Positions 1 to 7,650 of a DNA stretch of 64,000 nucleotides are shown piece after piece. Position 1 is the stretch's first letter, and every line of letters begins with the position of its first letter. Position numbers and translations under genes: made by a program. The notes below the pieces were generated by a model. It saw nothing but the letters and a program-made list of their open reading frames with translations. It had not been told where the DNA came from and ran no database searches. Source of the DNA: Siminovitchia fortis (GTDB taxonomy: Bacteria; Bacillota; Bacilli; Bacillales; Bacillaceae_C). The stretch is taken from assembly GCF_003605365.2 (NCBI RefSeq), contig NZ_QYTU02000005.1, forward strand, positions 55,043 through 119,042. The letters are read 5' to 3'.

Positions 1-2
1 CC

Positions 3-242
3 CACGGCGGCCAGGAAGCAACAATCTTGGCATTGTATACAACCATGTATCATTGGGGCGCCATTGTGGCGGCTCCGGGATATACGGATCCCGTTTTGTA
101 CGGAGCGGGCGGAAATCCGTACGGGACAAGCGTCTCTGTTGACCAGGATGGCAACATGGTCGAGGATGTGAAGGACGCCGTAAAATATCAGGCCAAGCGG
201 ACCGTCACGGTGGCGGAGTGGGTGAAAAAAGGGAGCCAGTAA
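3..242 (+). CDS. wrbA: NAD(P)H:quinone oxidoreductase, WrbA family (C-terminal part)
   Basis: Seen: an open frame enters from the left edge and ends at TAA 240-242; about 79 residues are visible. It begins HGGQEATILALYTTMYHWG, which matches the GGQE(T/A)T...H.G region of the WrbA flavodoxin-like family, followed by a GAGGNPYGTS stretch that in the family contributes to the FMN/substrate pocket. Family knowledge: WrbA is a cytosolic FMN enzyme that reduces quinones by two electrons using NAD(P)H and protects against redox cycling. The N-terminal flavodoxin half lies outside the window, so completeness cannot be judged. No partner gene is visible downstream; a dispersed repeat follows. Confidence 0.85.
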   Translation, partial: HGGQEATILALYTTMYHWGAIVAAPGYTDPVLYGAGGNPYGTSVSVDQDGNMVEDVKDAVKYQAKRTVTVAEWVKKGSQ

Positions 243-290
243 GCGGCGATTGGCTCCAGTTCTTATGTAGAAGATTCGTCGATTTTTAAG

Positions 291-565
291 AAAAGCGGAA
301 GCGCCTTGCCCATCGGACGTACAGACTGGAGTGCCTCCGACGAGATAAAGGAAACACGGCGAGGAACGAGCCGATGTTGACTTATCGTAGGAAAGCTTCT
401 TCTTCGAGAGTCTTCCTAAGCTTTGCGACGAGCTGAACAAGGCTTCCTTGATAAGCTATGGCGCAGGAGCACCAGAGGTGCGAAGTCTGCTAGTCGATAG
501 GCGCTGGAGCTAAACAACAAATGGCTTTGTTCAAAATTTTAAAGCTAAAACATCTTATACGCTTA
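291..565. repeat. Dispersed intergenic repeat, copy 1
   Basis: This stretch between wrbA and the next terminator has no gene. It holds a repeat starting AAAAGCGGAAGCGCC, with core words GTACAGACTGGAG, GACGAGATAAAGGAAAC, TTATCGTAGGAAAGC and GTCTGCTAGTCGATAGGCGC. The same ordered words recur at 8161-8472, inverted at 35838-35998, and expanded at 61850-62330. The tail GGCTTTGTTCAAAATTTTA at about 524-542 is shared only with the 61.8 kb copy. Function unknown; the GCGCC-rich ends are inverted relative to each other, so the RNA or DNA can fold. Confidence 0.8.
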
Positions 566-571
566 AACAGC

Positions 572-603
572 AAAAAAGCTGACCGCCGCCGGTCAGCTTT
601 TTT
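572..603. terminator. Bidirectional intrinsic terminator
   Basis: Stem AAAAAAGCTGACC with its exact complement GGTCAGCTTTTTT around a GCCGCC loop. The A and T runs on either side make it usable in both directions; it closes the small minus-strand gene at 608. Confidence 0.85.
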
Positions 604-607
604 GTGC

Positions 608-829
608 TTATTCATCTTTTAAATCACGCGGGCCGTATGAAGCGTGTTTATCATCCTCGAACTCTTCTCGTTTTTCTACCAATTCATCGGATACATCATC
701 GACTGGCATAACGAGCTGGTCGCGCTGCGCTTGCTTCACTTTATCATTGTAGAAAGCTTTGCCTTTTTCATTTCGTTCCTTCAAAGCTTTTGCTCTGTCT
801 ATTTTATCCTGTGTCGGTTTAGACTCCAT
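608..829 (-). CDS. Small charged hypothetical protein
   Basis: Not recognised. A 73-residue, highly charged, soluble protein rich in Lys, Glu and Asp, with no membrane segment or cysteine; mostly predicted helical in its first half (ALKERNEKGKAFYNDKVKQA). The ATG at 829 is preferred over an upstream in-frame GTG at 844 because GGAGG sits 8 nt before it (GGAGGGATCAAAC-ATG). It is monocistronic and ends in the strong terminator at 572-603. Codon use and the good ribosome site argue for a real gene. Confidence 0.65.
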   Translation of the reverse strand: MESKPTQDKIDRAKALKERNEKGKAFYNDKVKQAQRDQLVMPVDDVSDELVEKREEFEDDKHASYGPRDLKDE

Positions 830-878
830 GTTTGATCCCTCCACTCTCTTTACTCTTCTTTTTCCGTTCTGAGGGATG

Positions 879-1664
879 TTAAACCAGTTTTAGTTGATAG
901 AAGTCAGCTGTGTTCTTATAAAGAGTTTCATAGACCTCTTCCAGCCTGCATTTTTTAATAGAAGCGATGCCGGCAATTGCTTCATGAATCATGTTCGGAT
1001 GCGTCATTTTTCCGGAGAACGGTCCTTCAAAGCGCCACGGTCCATCCGTTTCCACCATCATTTGATCGAGCGGGTACGCCTTGACAAGCTCCTGAATTTC
1101 TTGTTCGTAAACCACATCAGGCGTCACGGAAATGAACCAGCCGTTAGCAATCATCCGCCGGACTGTCTTGGAATCTCCTTTAAACCAATGGAAATGCGCT
1201 TTCTCCACCCCATGTTTTTCAAGTAAGTCGCAGGTGATCGGTGCATCATCGTATACGGCGTGTAAGATGACCGGCTTGTCCCATTGTCTGGCCTTTACGA
1301 TAAATTGTTCCAGCAATTCGATATATCCACTGATGGAAAAATTAGCTCCCTTTTCCGAACGCAAATAATAAGGCAGTCCGACTTCCCCGACAGCGACCAT
1401 TTGCTCCTGATGTTTTTCCATCCATGAAAGCAGATCCTGAAGGTCCTCATCAGCAGGCAGTTCCTGCTCCGGATGGAATCCGAATGCCGCATGCACCCAG
1501 CGATATTTTTCAGCCAGGCGCAAATTGTGAAGGCAAGATTCCAAATGAAAGGAAACTGAAATTAAATCCGTACAACCAGCGGAATCCATTCCATCCAGGA
1601 CTTCTTCCGTTTCCTTCCCCATGTATAGATCCAAGTGAATATGGGAATCGATGATCTTTTTCAC
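879..1664 (-). CDS. TatD-family metal-dependent hydrolase in thiamine-precursor operon
   Basis: 261 residues, a full-length TatD-like TIM-barrel hydrolase. Metal-binding features visible: DSHIHLD at the N-terminus (HxH), GEVGL near residue 95 (Glu), conserved histidines in VILHAVYD and KAHFHWF, and VETDGPW near the C-terminus (Asp). Family members cleave phosphodiester, ester or amide bonds with divalent metals. The start overlaps the end of the thiZ-like gene by 4 nt (1661-1664), so the two are probably translationally coupled. The position as last gene of a TPP-riboswitch operon suggests a role in processing imported pyrimidine precursors; that role is inference, and a housekeeping nuclease activity is the alternative. 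Confidence 0.85.
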   Translation of the reverse strand: MKKIIDSHIHLDLYMGKETEEVLDGMDSAGCTDLISVSFHLESCLHNLRLAEKYRWVHAAFGFHPEQELPADEDLQDLLSWMEKHQEQMVAVGEVGLPYYLRSEKGANFSISGYIELLEQFIVKARQWDKPVILHAVYDDAPITCDLLEKHGVEKAHFHWFKGDSKTVRRMIANGWFISVTPDVVYEQEIQELVKAYPLDQMMVETDGPWRFEGPFSGKMTHPNMIHEAIAGIASIKKCRLEEVYETLYKNTADFYQLKLV

Positions 1665-2416
1665 TGTCGCTCACCTTCCCCGCTGCCATTTATGATCCAA
1701 CTGCTGACCTCCTGTTTCCAGTCAAGGAACTCGCGCATAAAAAACAGGTCCTTCTCCCGCGGCCTGCCAAAAGGCAGCTTGAATTCCTTCATCACGGTCG
1801 CCGGCTTTGTTGACAGGACTGCAATCCGGTCAGAAAGGAAAAGAGCCTCTTCAATATTATGTGTCACGAACAGAATTGTCTTTTTATATTCCATCCATAT
1901 GGATTGCAGCCATTGCTGCATATCCTGTCTCGTAAAATCATCAAGTGCCGAAAACGGCTCATCCAGCAAAATAAGCGGCTGGGGACTTAATAACGCCCTG
2001 ATAAAAGCGGCCCGCTGCTTCATGCCGCCTGACAAAGCATCCGGCAACTCATTTTCGTATCCTGCAAGCCCGGCTTTTTCAATCATTTCCAAAGCCCGCG
2101 CTTTATCCGCTTTTCCGGCCAGCTCCTGTCCCAAGAGCACATTCTGCAAAATAGTCCGCCACGGAAACAGCGAGTGTTGCTGCGGCATATAGCTGATATG
2201 GCCGCGTTCCCCCGTAATTTCCTGTCCATCCAAAAAAACGCCGCCTTGATCTGGAGCCAGAAGTCCTCCGATAAGGTGAAAAAGTGTGCTTTTTCCGCTT
2301 CCGGAAGGACCGAGAATCGTGACAAATTCCCCTTCCTCAACCGAAAGCTGTAAATCCTTCAATATTTCTTTTCCCGCAAAGCTTTTGGACAAATGTCTGA
2401 TTTCCAAGTGGCTCAT
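1661..2416 (-). CDS. thiZ: ABC transporter ATP-binding protein for pyrimidine thiamine precursor (ThiZ-like)
   Basis: 251 residues of a nitrate/sulfonate/taurine-type (SsuB/TauB) ABC ATPase. Walker A GPSGSGKST is near residue 35, signature LSGGMKQR near 130, Walker B PLILLDEPFSALD near 150, and the H-loop FVTHNIEEA near 185. It powers uptake at the inner face of the membrane with the permease at 2413. It overlaps both neighbours by 4 nt, typical of one operon. Assignment to thiamine rather than sulfonate uptake rests on the TPP riboswitch and the ThiY-like binding protein. Confidence 0.88.
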   Translation of the reverse strand: MSHLEIRHLSKSFAGKEILKDLQLSVEEGEFVTILGPSGSGKSTLFHLIGGLLAPDQGGVFLDGQEITGERGHISYMPQQHSLFPWRTILQNVLLGQELAGKADKARALEMIEKAGLAGYENELPDALSGGMKQRAAFIRALLSPQPLILLDEPFSALDDFTRQDMQQWLQSIWMEYKKTILFVTHNIEEALFLSDRIAVLSTKPATVMKEFKLPFGRPREKDLFFMREFLDWKQEVSSWIINGSGEGERQ

Positions 2417-3177
2417 CTATTAACCTTCTTTCTTCTCCATTTGACAAGCTTAGCTTCAGCAAATGTAATGACGGCAAAAAACAGCAGGCTCAACATCATG
2501 ATGATAAAAATCGCTACAAATACCCGGTCCGTGCGGAAAGATGAAGAGGCCAGTGTCATATAGACTCCAATCCCGCTTTTTGCCCCGAGCCATTCGGAAA
2601 TCACGGCTCCCATCACACTGTAGGTCGCTGAAATTTTCAAGCCTGAAAAAACGGAGGAGAGGGCATACGGCCACTCCAGCTTTGAAAACATCTGGATTTT
2701 GGAAGCCCCCGCCATCAGCATGTAATGCTTCATATCATGCGGAACATTCCGGAAACCGTCCATAGCCGCAACGGTCACCGGGAAAAAGCAGACAAGCGTA
2801 ATGACGATGATTTTGGGCAGCAGCCCGAAGCCGAACCAAATGACCAATAGCGGGGCCAAGACGATGATTGGAACATTTTGCGATAAAATCAATAGCGGAT
2901 AAACTGACTCCTGGACTCCCGGGAGTAAATGCAAAATGACGGCAGTCAGCAGGCCGACAGCACAGCCGATCACAAAACCTCCGGCTGCAAGCCCCACGGT
3001 CGATTGAAGATGCGGCAGAAGCCCCTCGAAACCTTCTATTCCTTCGGCAAAGATGGAAGAAGGTGCAGGAAGGAGCCACTCGGGAATATCGAGCATTTTT
3101 ACCGCCAATTCCCATATACATAATAAAAGGAGGAGGACCGCTGCCGGCCTCCATCCTTTCTTTGCGACCCACTCCAT
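2413..3177 (-). CDS. thiX: ABC transporter permease (ThiX-like)
   Basis: 254 residues, BPD_transp_1 family permease with about six hydrophobic segments. The cytoplasmic EAA-type loop that docks with the ATPase is around residues 155-185 (MLMAGASKIQMF). Upstream it abuts the thiamine-binding protein gene with shared nucleotide 3177, and downstream overlaps thiZ by 4 nt. In the family the pair with ThiY and ThiZ imports formyl-aminopyrimidine/HMP precursors for thiamine salvage. Confidence 0.87.
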   Translation of the reverse strand: MEWVAKKGWRPAAVLLLLLCIWELAVKMLDIPEWLLPAPSSIFAEGIEGFEGLLPHLQSTVGLAAGGFVIGCAVGLLTAVILHLLPGVQESVYPLLILSQNVPIIVLAPLLVIWFGFGLLPKIIVITLVCFFPVTVAAMDGFRNVPHDMKHYMLMAGASKIQMFSKLEWPYALSSVFSGLKISATYSVMGAVISEWLGAKSGIGVYMTLASSSFRTDRVFVAIFIIMMLSLLFFAVITFAEAKLVKWRRKKVNR

Positions 3178-3467
3178 TATTGGTATTTCTCCGTCAATTG
3201 GCCCATTGTTATCCCTTCCGGCTGATATAGTATTTTCACCTGGGAAATGACATTGCTGCTGCCTATTTCAATCATGCGCTCATTCATTCTTCTGATGACT
3301 TCCATCAACTCGGAGAATTCGCCTTCCATCGTTGTTTCCAACGGGTGCACCTCATATTTGACCCCTGCTTCCTGTATCACTTTGATCGCTTCATCCACAT
3401 AGGGAATGACGTCTTCGCCGTTCTTTGTTTTCGGGATGATTTGTATGCTGACTAATGAGTTGGCCAT
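3177..3467 (-). CDS. Thiamine-binding protein, MTH1187/YkoF-like family
   Basis: 96 residues with the small ferredoxin-like fold pattern of the MTH1187 family: VSIQIIPKTKNGEDVIPYVDEAIKVI at the start, then VHPLETTMEGEF near residue 43. Related proteins bind thiamine or its pyrimidine and occur with HMP/thiamine transporters. It is cytosolic (no signal) and lies 2 nt downstream of the thiY-like gene, with its end touching thiX. A ligand-buffer or sensor role in the operon is inferred from this context. Confidence 0.8.
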   Translation of the reverse strand: MANSLVSIQIIPKTKNGEDVIPYVDEAIKVIQEAGVKYEVHPLETTMEGEFSELMEVIRRMNERMIEIGSSNVISQVKILYQPEGITMGQLTEKYQ

Positions 3468-3469
3468 TT

Positions 3470-4477
3470 TCAGTCCTCCTTTTCAGGTAAAAATTCATTG
3501 GTGAATGCTTTATCCACATTAATTTCTTTTTCAAGCAATCCTTTTTCGAGCATCCAATCCATATAATTTTGCCACACTTCGGCTTTTTGTTCTCCCCAGC
3601 GCGGGGCATCATCCTGATAGCGCGGTGCCAGCCATTCCTGGCTTTTCTTTACAAGTTCTGCGTCCAGATCTGGAACGGCTTTGATTAAAATATCAGCGGC
3701 CTCTTCAGGCTGGTCGATGGCAAATTCATAGCCTTTTGATACTGCAGCCATGAACGCTTTGACAGTCTCCGGATCTTTTTCAATCATTTTTTCGCTCGTC
3801 GAAATAACAGGTGTGTAATAATCGAGCTTGTCCGAGTAATCCGTAAGGTAGACCATATTGATCTTTTCACCGCGAAGCTCCGCTTCCACTCCGGTCCACG
3901 CATAATAGATCCAGGCGAAGTCAATATCTCTTTTTACAGCCGTAAAAAAGTCGGCATCCCCCATGTTTACGATGTCCACCTTCTCAACATCCGCACCTTC
4001 CGTTTCCATCAGGGATGCCAAAACCGCTTTTTCAAGCGGAGCCCCCCATCCACCATACGCTTTTCCTTCAAAGTCCTTTGGCGACTTGATATTTTTTTCT
4101 GCCGGGGATGCAAATCCCGATGTGTTATGCTGGATGACCGCGCCAATTGAAACAATCGGGACATTCTGAACACGCGCTTCCGTTATGCTCTCCTGATAGC
4201 TGACACCAAACTCGGATTTCCCTGAAGCCACAAGCTGATCCGCTCCGGCTTCCCCTGGCAGGATGATGTCCACATCCAATCCTTCCTCTTTGAAAAAGCC
4301 TTTCTCCTGTGCAACATATAACCCTGTATGGTTCGTGTTCGGCGACCAATCCAGGACAACAGACACCTTTTTAAGACTTTCCTCTTTCCCGGCTGAATCG
4401 CTCTTTTCCTTCGCTTGTCCACCGCAGCCGGCCAACAGTAATAAAACACTAAAGATACTTGCCAACCATTTTTTCAT
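3470..4477 (-). CDS. thiY: Pyrimidine-precursor ABC transporter substrate-binding lipoprotein (ThiY-like)
   Basis: 335 residues, NMT1/THI5-like periplasmic-binding fold. The N-terminus has a lipoprotein signal with lipobox LLAGC at Cys18, so the protein is membrane-tethered outside the cell. DWSPNTNHTGLYVA near residue 45 is the hallmark of ThiY/NMT1-type proteins that bind formyl-aminopyrimidine or HMP. ATG is preceded by GGGAGG. It is the first gene of the operon thiY - MTH1187-like - thiX - thiZ - tatD, all touching or overlapping, and lies behind a TPP riboswitch, so expression should fall when thiamine pyrophosphate is plentiful. Confidence 0.92.
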   Translation of the reverse strand: MKKWLASIFSVLLLLAGCGGQAKEKSDSAGKEESLKKVSVVLDWSPNTNHTGLYVAQEKGFFKEEGLDVDIILPGEAGADQLVASGKSEFGVSYQESITEARVQNVPIVSIGAVIQHNTSGFASPAEKNIKSPKDFEGKAYGGWGAPLEKAVLASLMETEGADVEKVDIVNMGDADFFTAVKRDIDFAWIYYAWTGVEAELRGEKINMVYLTDYSDKLDYYTPVISTSEKMIEKDPETVKAFMAAVSKGYEFAIDQPEEAADILIKAVPDLDAELVKKSQEWLAPRYQDDAPRWGEQKAEVWQNYMDWMLEKGLLEKEINVDKAFTNEFLPEKED

Positions 4478-4505
4478 TGAATTTCCTCCCTGATGTCATA
4501 TAAGA

Positions 4506-4545
4506 AATGGCGCCAAGGGAAAATGAACCCAAGGCGCCAAGGCAT
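4506..4545 (-). terminator. Expression-platform hairpin of the TPP riboswitch
   Basis: Between the aptamer and thiY, the minus strand holds GGCGCC...GGG and CCC...GGCGCC arms around an A+T loop, followed by ATTTCTTATAT. It is imperfect (two T-T mismatches) and has a weak U tract. It is probably the element switched by the aptamer, either terminating transcription or masking the thiY ribosome site. Confidence 0.5.
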
Positions 4546-4555
4546 GCTAAAATTT

Positions 4556-4650
4556 GACGTTCCCTTCGCTGGTATGAGCCAGATCAGGTTCAAAGGGTCA
4601 GCATTTTCCCCGAATGCTTTCTCAACCGGCACCACCGGTTCCCCTACTTC
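4556..4650 (-). promoter_or_regulatory. TPP riboswitch (THI element)
   Basis: Read on the minus strand this contains the conserved TPP aptamer words in order: GGGGAACCGG...CCGGTTGAGAAAG, then CTGACCCTTTGAACCTGATC and TGGCTCATACCAGCGAAGGG, ending GGAACG. It lies about 80 nt upstream of the thiY start. A TATAAT box (minus strand, 4677-4672) stands just upstream of the aptamer. Binding of thiamine pyrophosphate should switch the thiYXZ operon off. Confidence 0.95.
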
Positions 4651-4682
4651 ATCATTATTTAATTCCCCCTCATTATAGCAGA

Positions 4683-4716
4683 AAAAAAAGAAAACTGCTC
4701 CAAAAAGAGCAGCTTC
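4683..4716 (-). terminator. Terminator of the HTH-TPR regulator / pro-peptide operon
   Basis: On the minus strand AGCTGCTC-TTTTTG-GAGCAGTT is followed by TTCTTTTTTTT. It starts about 20 nt after the peptide stop and overlaps the region where the thi promoter -35 would lie. Confidence 0.8.
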
Positions 4717-4734
4717 CCTGATCTGTACGCCAAA

Positions 4735-4848
4735 TCAAACTGGTGGAAAAATAGGCGGTGACTGCGGAGTGATTCCGCCTCCGATAATCGGAGCAATGTA
4801 AAATACCCATGCAATGCTTGCGGTTACAAATAGTTTTTTCATTTTCAT
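4735..4848 (-). CDS. Secreted signalling pro-peptide (PapR/NprX-type), 37 residues
   Basis: Too short for standard ORF lists. ATG at 4848 overlaps the stop of the HTH-TPR regulator by one base (TGATG) and is preceded by GAGAGGTG. It encodes 37 residues: a basic start (MKMKK), a hydrophobic core (LFVTASIAWVFYIAP) typical of Sec export, a GGG turn, and a proline-rich tail ending TPQSPPIFPPV. Family knowledge: RRNPP regulators such as PlcR and NprR are followed by genes for such pro-peptides, which are exported, cleaved to a C-terminal 5-8-mer, re-imported by Opp and bound by the TPR domain. The mature signal is probably within the last 7-8 residues (for example SPPIFPPV); the exact ends are inference. 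Confidence 0.75.
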   Translation of the reverse strand: MKMKKLFVTASIAWVFYIAPIIGGGITPQSPPIFPPV

Positions 4849-6086
4849 CACCTCTCTGCTATTTTTTTATAATAATAAAGTGCTCTATCCGTATCTCTAG
4901 CTAAATAATATTCTGCTAAGGATAAAGCATATTTATTATAATCTTCAATGAAAAAGAACTTTTCCAAAAACGGCAAGACATCGTTTTCAAGAAATGCCAT
5001 TGCCTTTTCTTTATGGTCTTTTAATAAATATTGATAATATCGAAAAATCAATTCTTGCTTTTTCATAGAGTTAGCCTTTGTTTCCCCCAAAATCTTAGAA
5101 ATATTCCGAAGTGCTTTTTCTTTCTCTCCTAGGGAGATCAAAAGCTCAGTATAGCTGCATAAGCTTACCAGGTATTCTTTCTGTGATTGGGCTTTTTCCA
5201 TTGAAAGGAGGTAGTAATCAGCGGCCTCTTCGAATTTTCCCGTTTTTTCAAGCAACAGGGCGTAGTTGTTATACATGGTAGAAATTAATTCTTCTGTATT
5301 GATTAAATTCATGTTCCTGAATATAAAACGATACTGCTCTGCAGCATTTTCGTATAAACCCAGATCTGTGTATGCGATACCCAACAAAAACTGAGTATGT
5401 AGTATACGCAAATAGTTAAAAGTCCTGGAGTATGCCTCCAAAGCACTGTGACCATAAGCAACACTGCTGCTGTTGTCTTTCAAGTTGGCATAATTAAGTG
5501 CAATAAAATAATACATTTCCGCTTGCCAAGGGGAGGGCAATAAGTCGTTTGCCTCAAGTTTCAACAAAGTATCCAGTGACTTTTTATAATCTCCTTTAAT
5601 AATATCAAATGCAGCATTGATATATTCATAAAGCTCTTTTTCTTGGGCACTTAAAGAATTCAAAATTTGCCTCAGTGTTTCCTGTTCCTTCACGGCTCTC
5701 TCAAAGTCATTGACGAGCAAAAAATATCGATATAAGTATAGGTGGTAGCGTGCAATGTAATTGGAGAAAGTAATGTATTCCCGCTGTTCTTCAACACGTT
5801 GGTAGCACTCTTCTGCGCGCTTCTTATCGTACGAAAGGACAGCATCCAATAAATCAGAGAGGTCGGCTGCAATCGTTTCCGAAGCTCTTTGAATCGAGTC
5901 TAACGAAATGCCCAAACGCTCGAGCAGGAGCATGATAGTTTCCTGATTCACTTCTTTGTTGTAATTCTCAAACTTGCTCAAATGTGTAACGGAACATATG
6001 CCATTGCACAGCTCAGATTGCGTCATATTTCGTAATTGGCGGTGATATTTAATCATTGCGCCGATATTCATTTTCTCCAAATTCAT
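4848..6086 (-). CDS. HTH-TPR peptide-responsive regulator (RRNPP superfamily, NprR/PlcR-like)
   Basis: 412 residues. An XRE-type helix-turn-helix fills about residues 8-62 (MIKYHRQLRNMTQSEL...VTHLSKFEN), followed to the end by degenerate tetratricopeptide helices (for example YNNYALLLEKTGKFEEAADYY). This HTH plus about 8 TPR layout and length is that of NprR-type regulators, which bind a small re-imported peptide. ATG has AGAGGATG 6 nt upstream. The stop overlaps the pro-peptide start by one base, so both are made from one message. I do not recognise it as a characterised PlcR, NprR, Rgg or AimR orthologue. Likely targets are unknown; autoregulation is possible through the dyad at 6107-6129. 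Confidence 0.85.
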   Translation of the reverse strand: MNLEKMNIGAMIKYHRQLRNMTQSELCNGICSVTHLSKFENYNKEVNQETIMLLLERLGISLDSIQRASETIAADLSDLLDAVLSYDKKRAEECYQRVEEQREYITFSNYIARYHLYLYRYFLLVNDFERAVKEQETLRQILNSLSAQEKELYEYINAAFDIIKGDYKKSLDTLLKLEANDLLPSPWQAEMYYFIALNYANLKDNSSSVAYGHSALEAYSRTFNYLRILHTQFLLGIAYTDLGLYENAAEQYRFIFRNMNLINTEELISTMYNNYALLLEKTGKFEEAADYYLLSMEKAQSQKEYLVSLCSYTELLISLGEKEKALRNISKILGETKANSMKKQELIFRYYQYLLKDHKEKAMAFLENDVLPFLEKFFFIEDYNKYALSLAEYYLARDTDRALYYYKKIAER

Positions 6087-6106
6087 CTTTTCATCCTCTG
6101 GTCATA

Positions 6107-6129
6107 CTACTTGTATAGATAAATAGTAG
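6107..6129. promoter_or_regulatory. Candidate operator upstream of the HTH-TPR regulator
   Basis: Imperfect dyad with arms CTACTTGTATA and TAAATAGTAG separated by GA, about 21 nt before the regulator ATG. A dimeric HTH regulator could bind it. It does not match the PlcR box. Confidence 0.3.
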
Positions 6130-6175
6130 CACAATTTGGATAATAAATCTATTTTTTTCATGAACTTGTAATTTT

Positions 6176-7090
6176 TTACACTGAAAAAATATCTTTTAAT
6201 GCCTCTTTTAAATCCGGAAACAAATAATCATATTGATTCTCCATTGCTTTTTCCGGAATCACGCGCTGGCCGCTTACCAGCATGCTGCTCATTTCTCCAA
6301 GCATTAATTTTAAAGCAAACTCGGGGACTGGAAGCCAATGCGGCTTTTCCAGAACGGAACCGATCACCTTCCCGAAATTTTTCATCTGTACGGGGGTTGG
6401 TGCAGTGACGTTGAGCGGGCCTTCAATGGCTGGAGTGTCGATCGCGAACTTGATCATGCCGGCGGCATCTTCCACATGAATCCAAGACACCCACTGTCTC
6501 CCGGACCCCACGGTCCCGCCGATGCCGAATTTATAGGGCAGCGCCATGAGCGGAAGCGCACCCTTATTGCCGAGAATGATTCCGAAACGGGCAAAAACTG
6601 TCCTGACATCAAGCCGGCTGGCTTCGGCCGCTTTTTCTTCCCACTTCTGCACAGTGCCGGCAAGAAAGTCACTGGCATTGCTTGTGCTTTTTTCAGTAAA
6701 AGTGTCTGTGTCCGACATACCGTAATATCCAACGGCGGAAGCGTTGATCAGGACTTGGGGCTTGCTCTCCAATTTTTCAATCAGCCGAATGATTTCCCCT
6801 GTGGCCTCCATCCGGCTTTTGATGATCCGCTCTTTCTTTTGCTTTGTCCAGCGAAAACCGTTGATTGATTCTCCGGCCAAATTCACGATGGCATCTACGT
6901 TTTCCAAATTTTCTTCTGGACGGCTGCCCTGCTTGAGCCACTCGACGGCCTGCATCCGGTCCGTCTGTCGGATCTTTTCAGCGTTTCTTGATAAAACCGT
7001 TACTTGGTTGCCATCAGCCAACAGCTTTTCCTGCAAAACCTGTCCGAGAAACCCGCTTCCGCCTGCAATGACTACATGCAATTGCTCCAC
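6176..7090 (-). CDS. TIGR01777 family NAD-dependent epimerase/oxidoreductase (SDR39U1-like)
   Basis: 304 residues, atypical short-chain dehydrogenase. Nucleotide-binding glycines GGSGFLG occur at about residues 10-16 and NLAGESI near 68, the TIGR01777 signature. INASAVGYYG near 115 carries the Tyr region, and HVEDAAGMI lies near 205. Cytosolic; substrate unknown for the family (plants and bacteria use it in plastid/cell-division roles). GTG 7090 is the listed start, but TTG at 7081 gives the cleaner family start MHVVIAGGSGFLG. It lies 9 nt downstream of an SRPBCC gene, a recurring pairing in Firmicutes. Confidence 0.85.
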   Translation of the reverse strand: MEQLHVVIAGGSGFLGQVLQEKLLADGNQVTVLSRNAEKIRQTDRMQAVEWLKQGSRPEENLENVDAIVNLAGESINGFRWTKQKKERIIKSRMEATGEIIRLIEKLESKPQVLINASAVGYYGMSDTDTFTEKSTSNASDFLAGTVQKWEEKAAEASRLDVRTVFARFGIILGNKGALPLMALPYKFGIGGTVGSGRQWVSWIHVEDAAGMIKFAIDTPAIEGPLNVTAPTPVQMKNFGKVIGSVLEKPHWLPVPEFALKLMLGEMSSMLVSGQRVIPEKAMENQYDYLFPDLKEALKDIFSV

Positions 7091-7099
7091 ACTCCCTTC

Positions 7100-7552
7100 T
7101 TACGAAAATATTTTTTTCACTTTATCATTCCGGTATGTAAACATCTCAGTCATTTTTCCTTTGACAAAGGGATGAAAAGCCGTACCTATCGCGCCGAATG
7201 GAAGAGCATACTGCAAATGGTCGCGGACTTCCGTCCCTTCTTCATTGTGGAAAAACAGATGTTCATGCCGCCAATAGGCGAACGGTCCTTTTTGCTGCTC
7301 ATCTATGAAACGTTTAAGTTTTGCAACTTCTTTTATTTCGCCTTCCCACCTGGTGCGAAAGCCTGGAAAAGGGGACAGGGAATAGCTGATCCTCTGGCCT
7401 GTGAGCATGGAAGAAGGCGGTTCCTGCACGAATTGGAGTTTAAACTTTGGCGGCGTAAGTACGGCCAAATTATTTGGATTTGAAAAAAATTCCCACACTT
7501 CACTAATCGGAGCATTTACAATCAGGCTGTTTTCCATCGTATATATCTTCAA
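7100..7552 (-). CDS. SRPBCC-domain protein
   Basis: 150 residues of the START/Bet v 1-like ligand-binding fold: TMENSLIVNAPISEVWEFF at the start is the typical first strand plus helix (polyketide_cyc/CoxG type), and the protein ends in a basic helix. Start TTG at 7552 has AAAGGGGGTG 5 nt upstream. It is in one operon with the TIGR01777 epimerase, a conserved pairing; often annotated as cell-division inhibitor-like, without firm function. Cytosolic, no catalytic residues evident. Confidence 0.75.
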   Translation of the reverse strand: MKIYTMENSLIVNAPISEVWEFFSNPNNLAVLTPPKFKLQFVQEPPSSMLTGQRISYSLSPFPGFRTRWEGEIKEVAKLKRFIDEQQKGPFAYWRHEHLFFHNEEGTEVRDHLQYALPFGAIGTAFHPFVKGKMTEMFTYRNDKVKKIFS

Positions 7553-7650
7553 GCCGGCACCCCCTTTTCCCTTTATTATATGGTTTTATACGTTAAAAAA
7601 CTGAGTAAAGCCAAATTAATAGGCTATAATGAAGAATCAGGTGATCTTTT

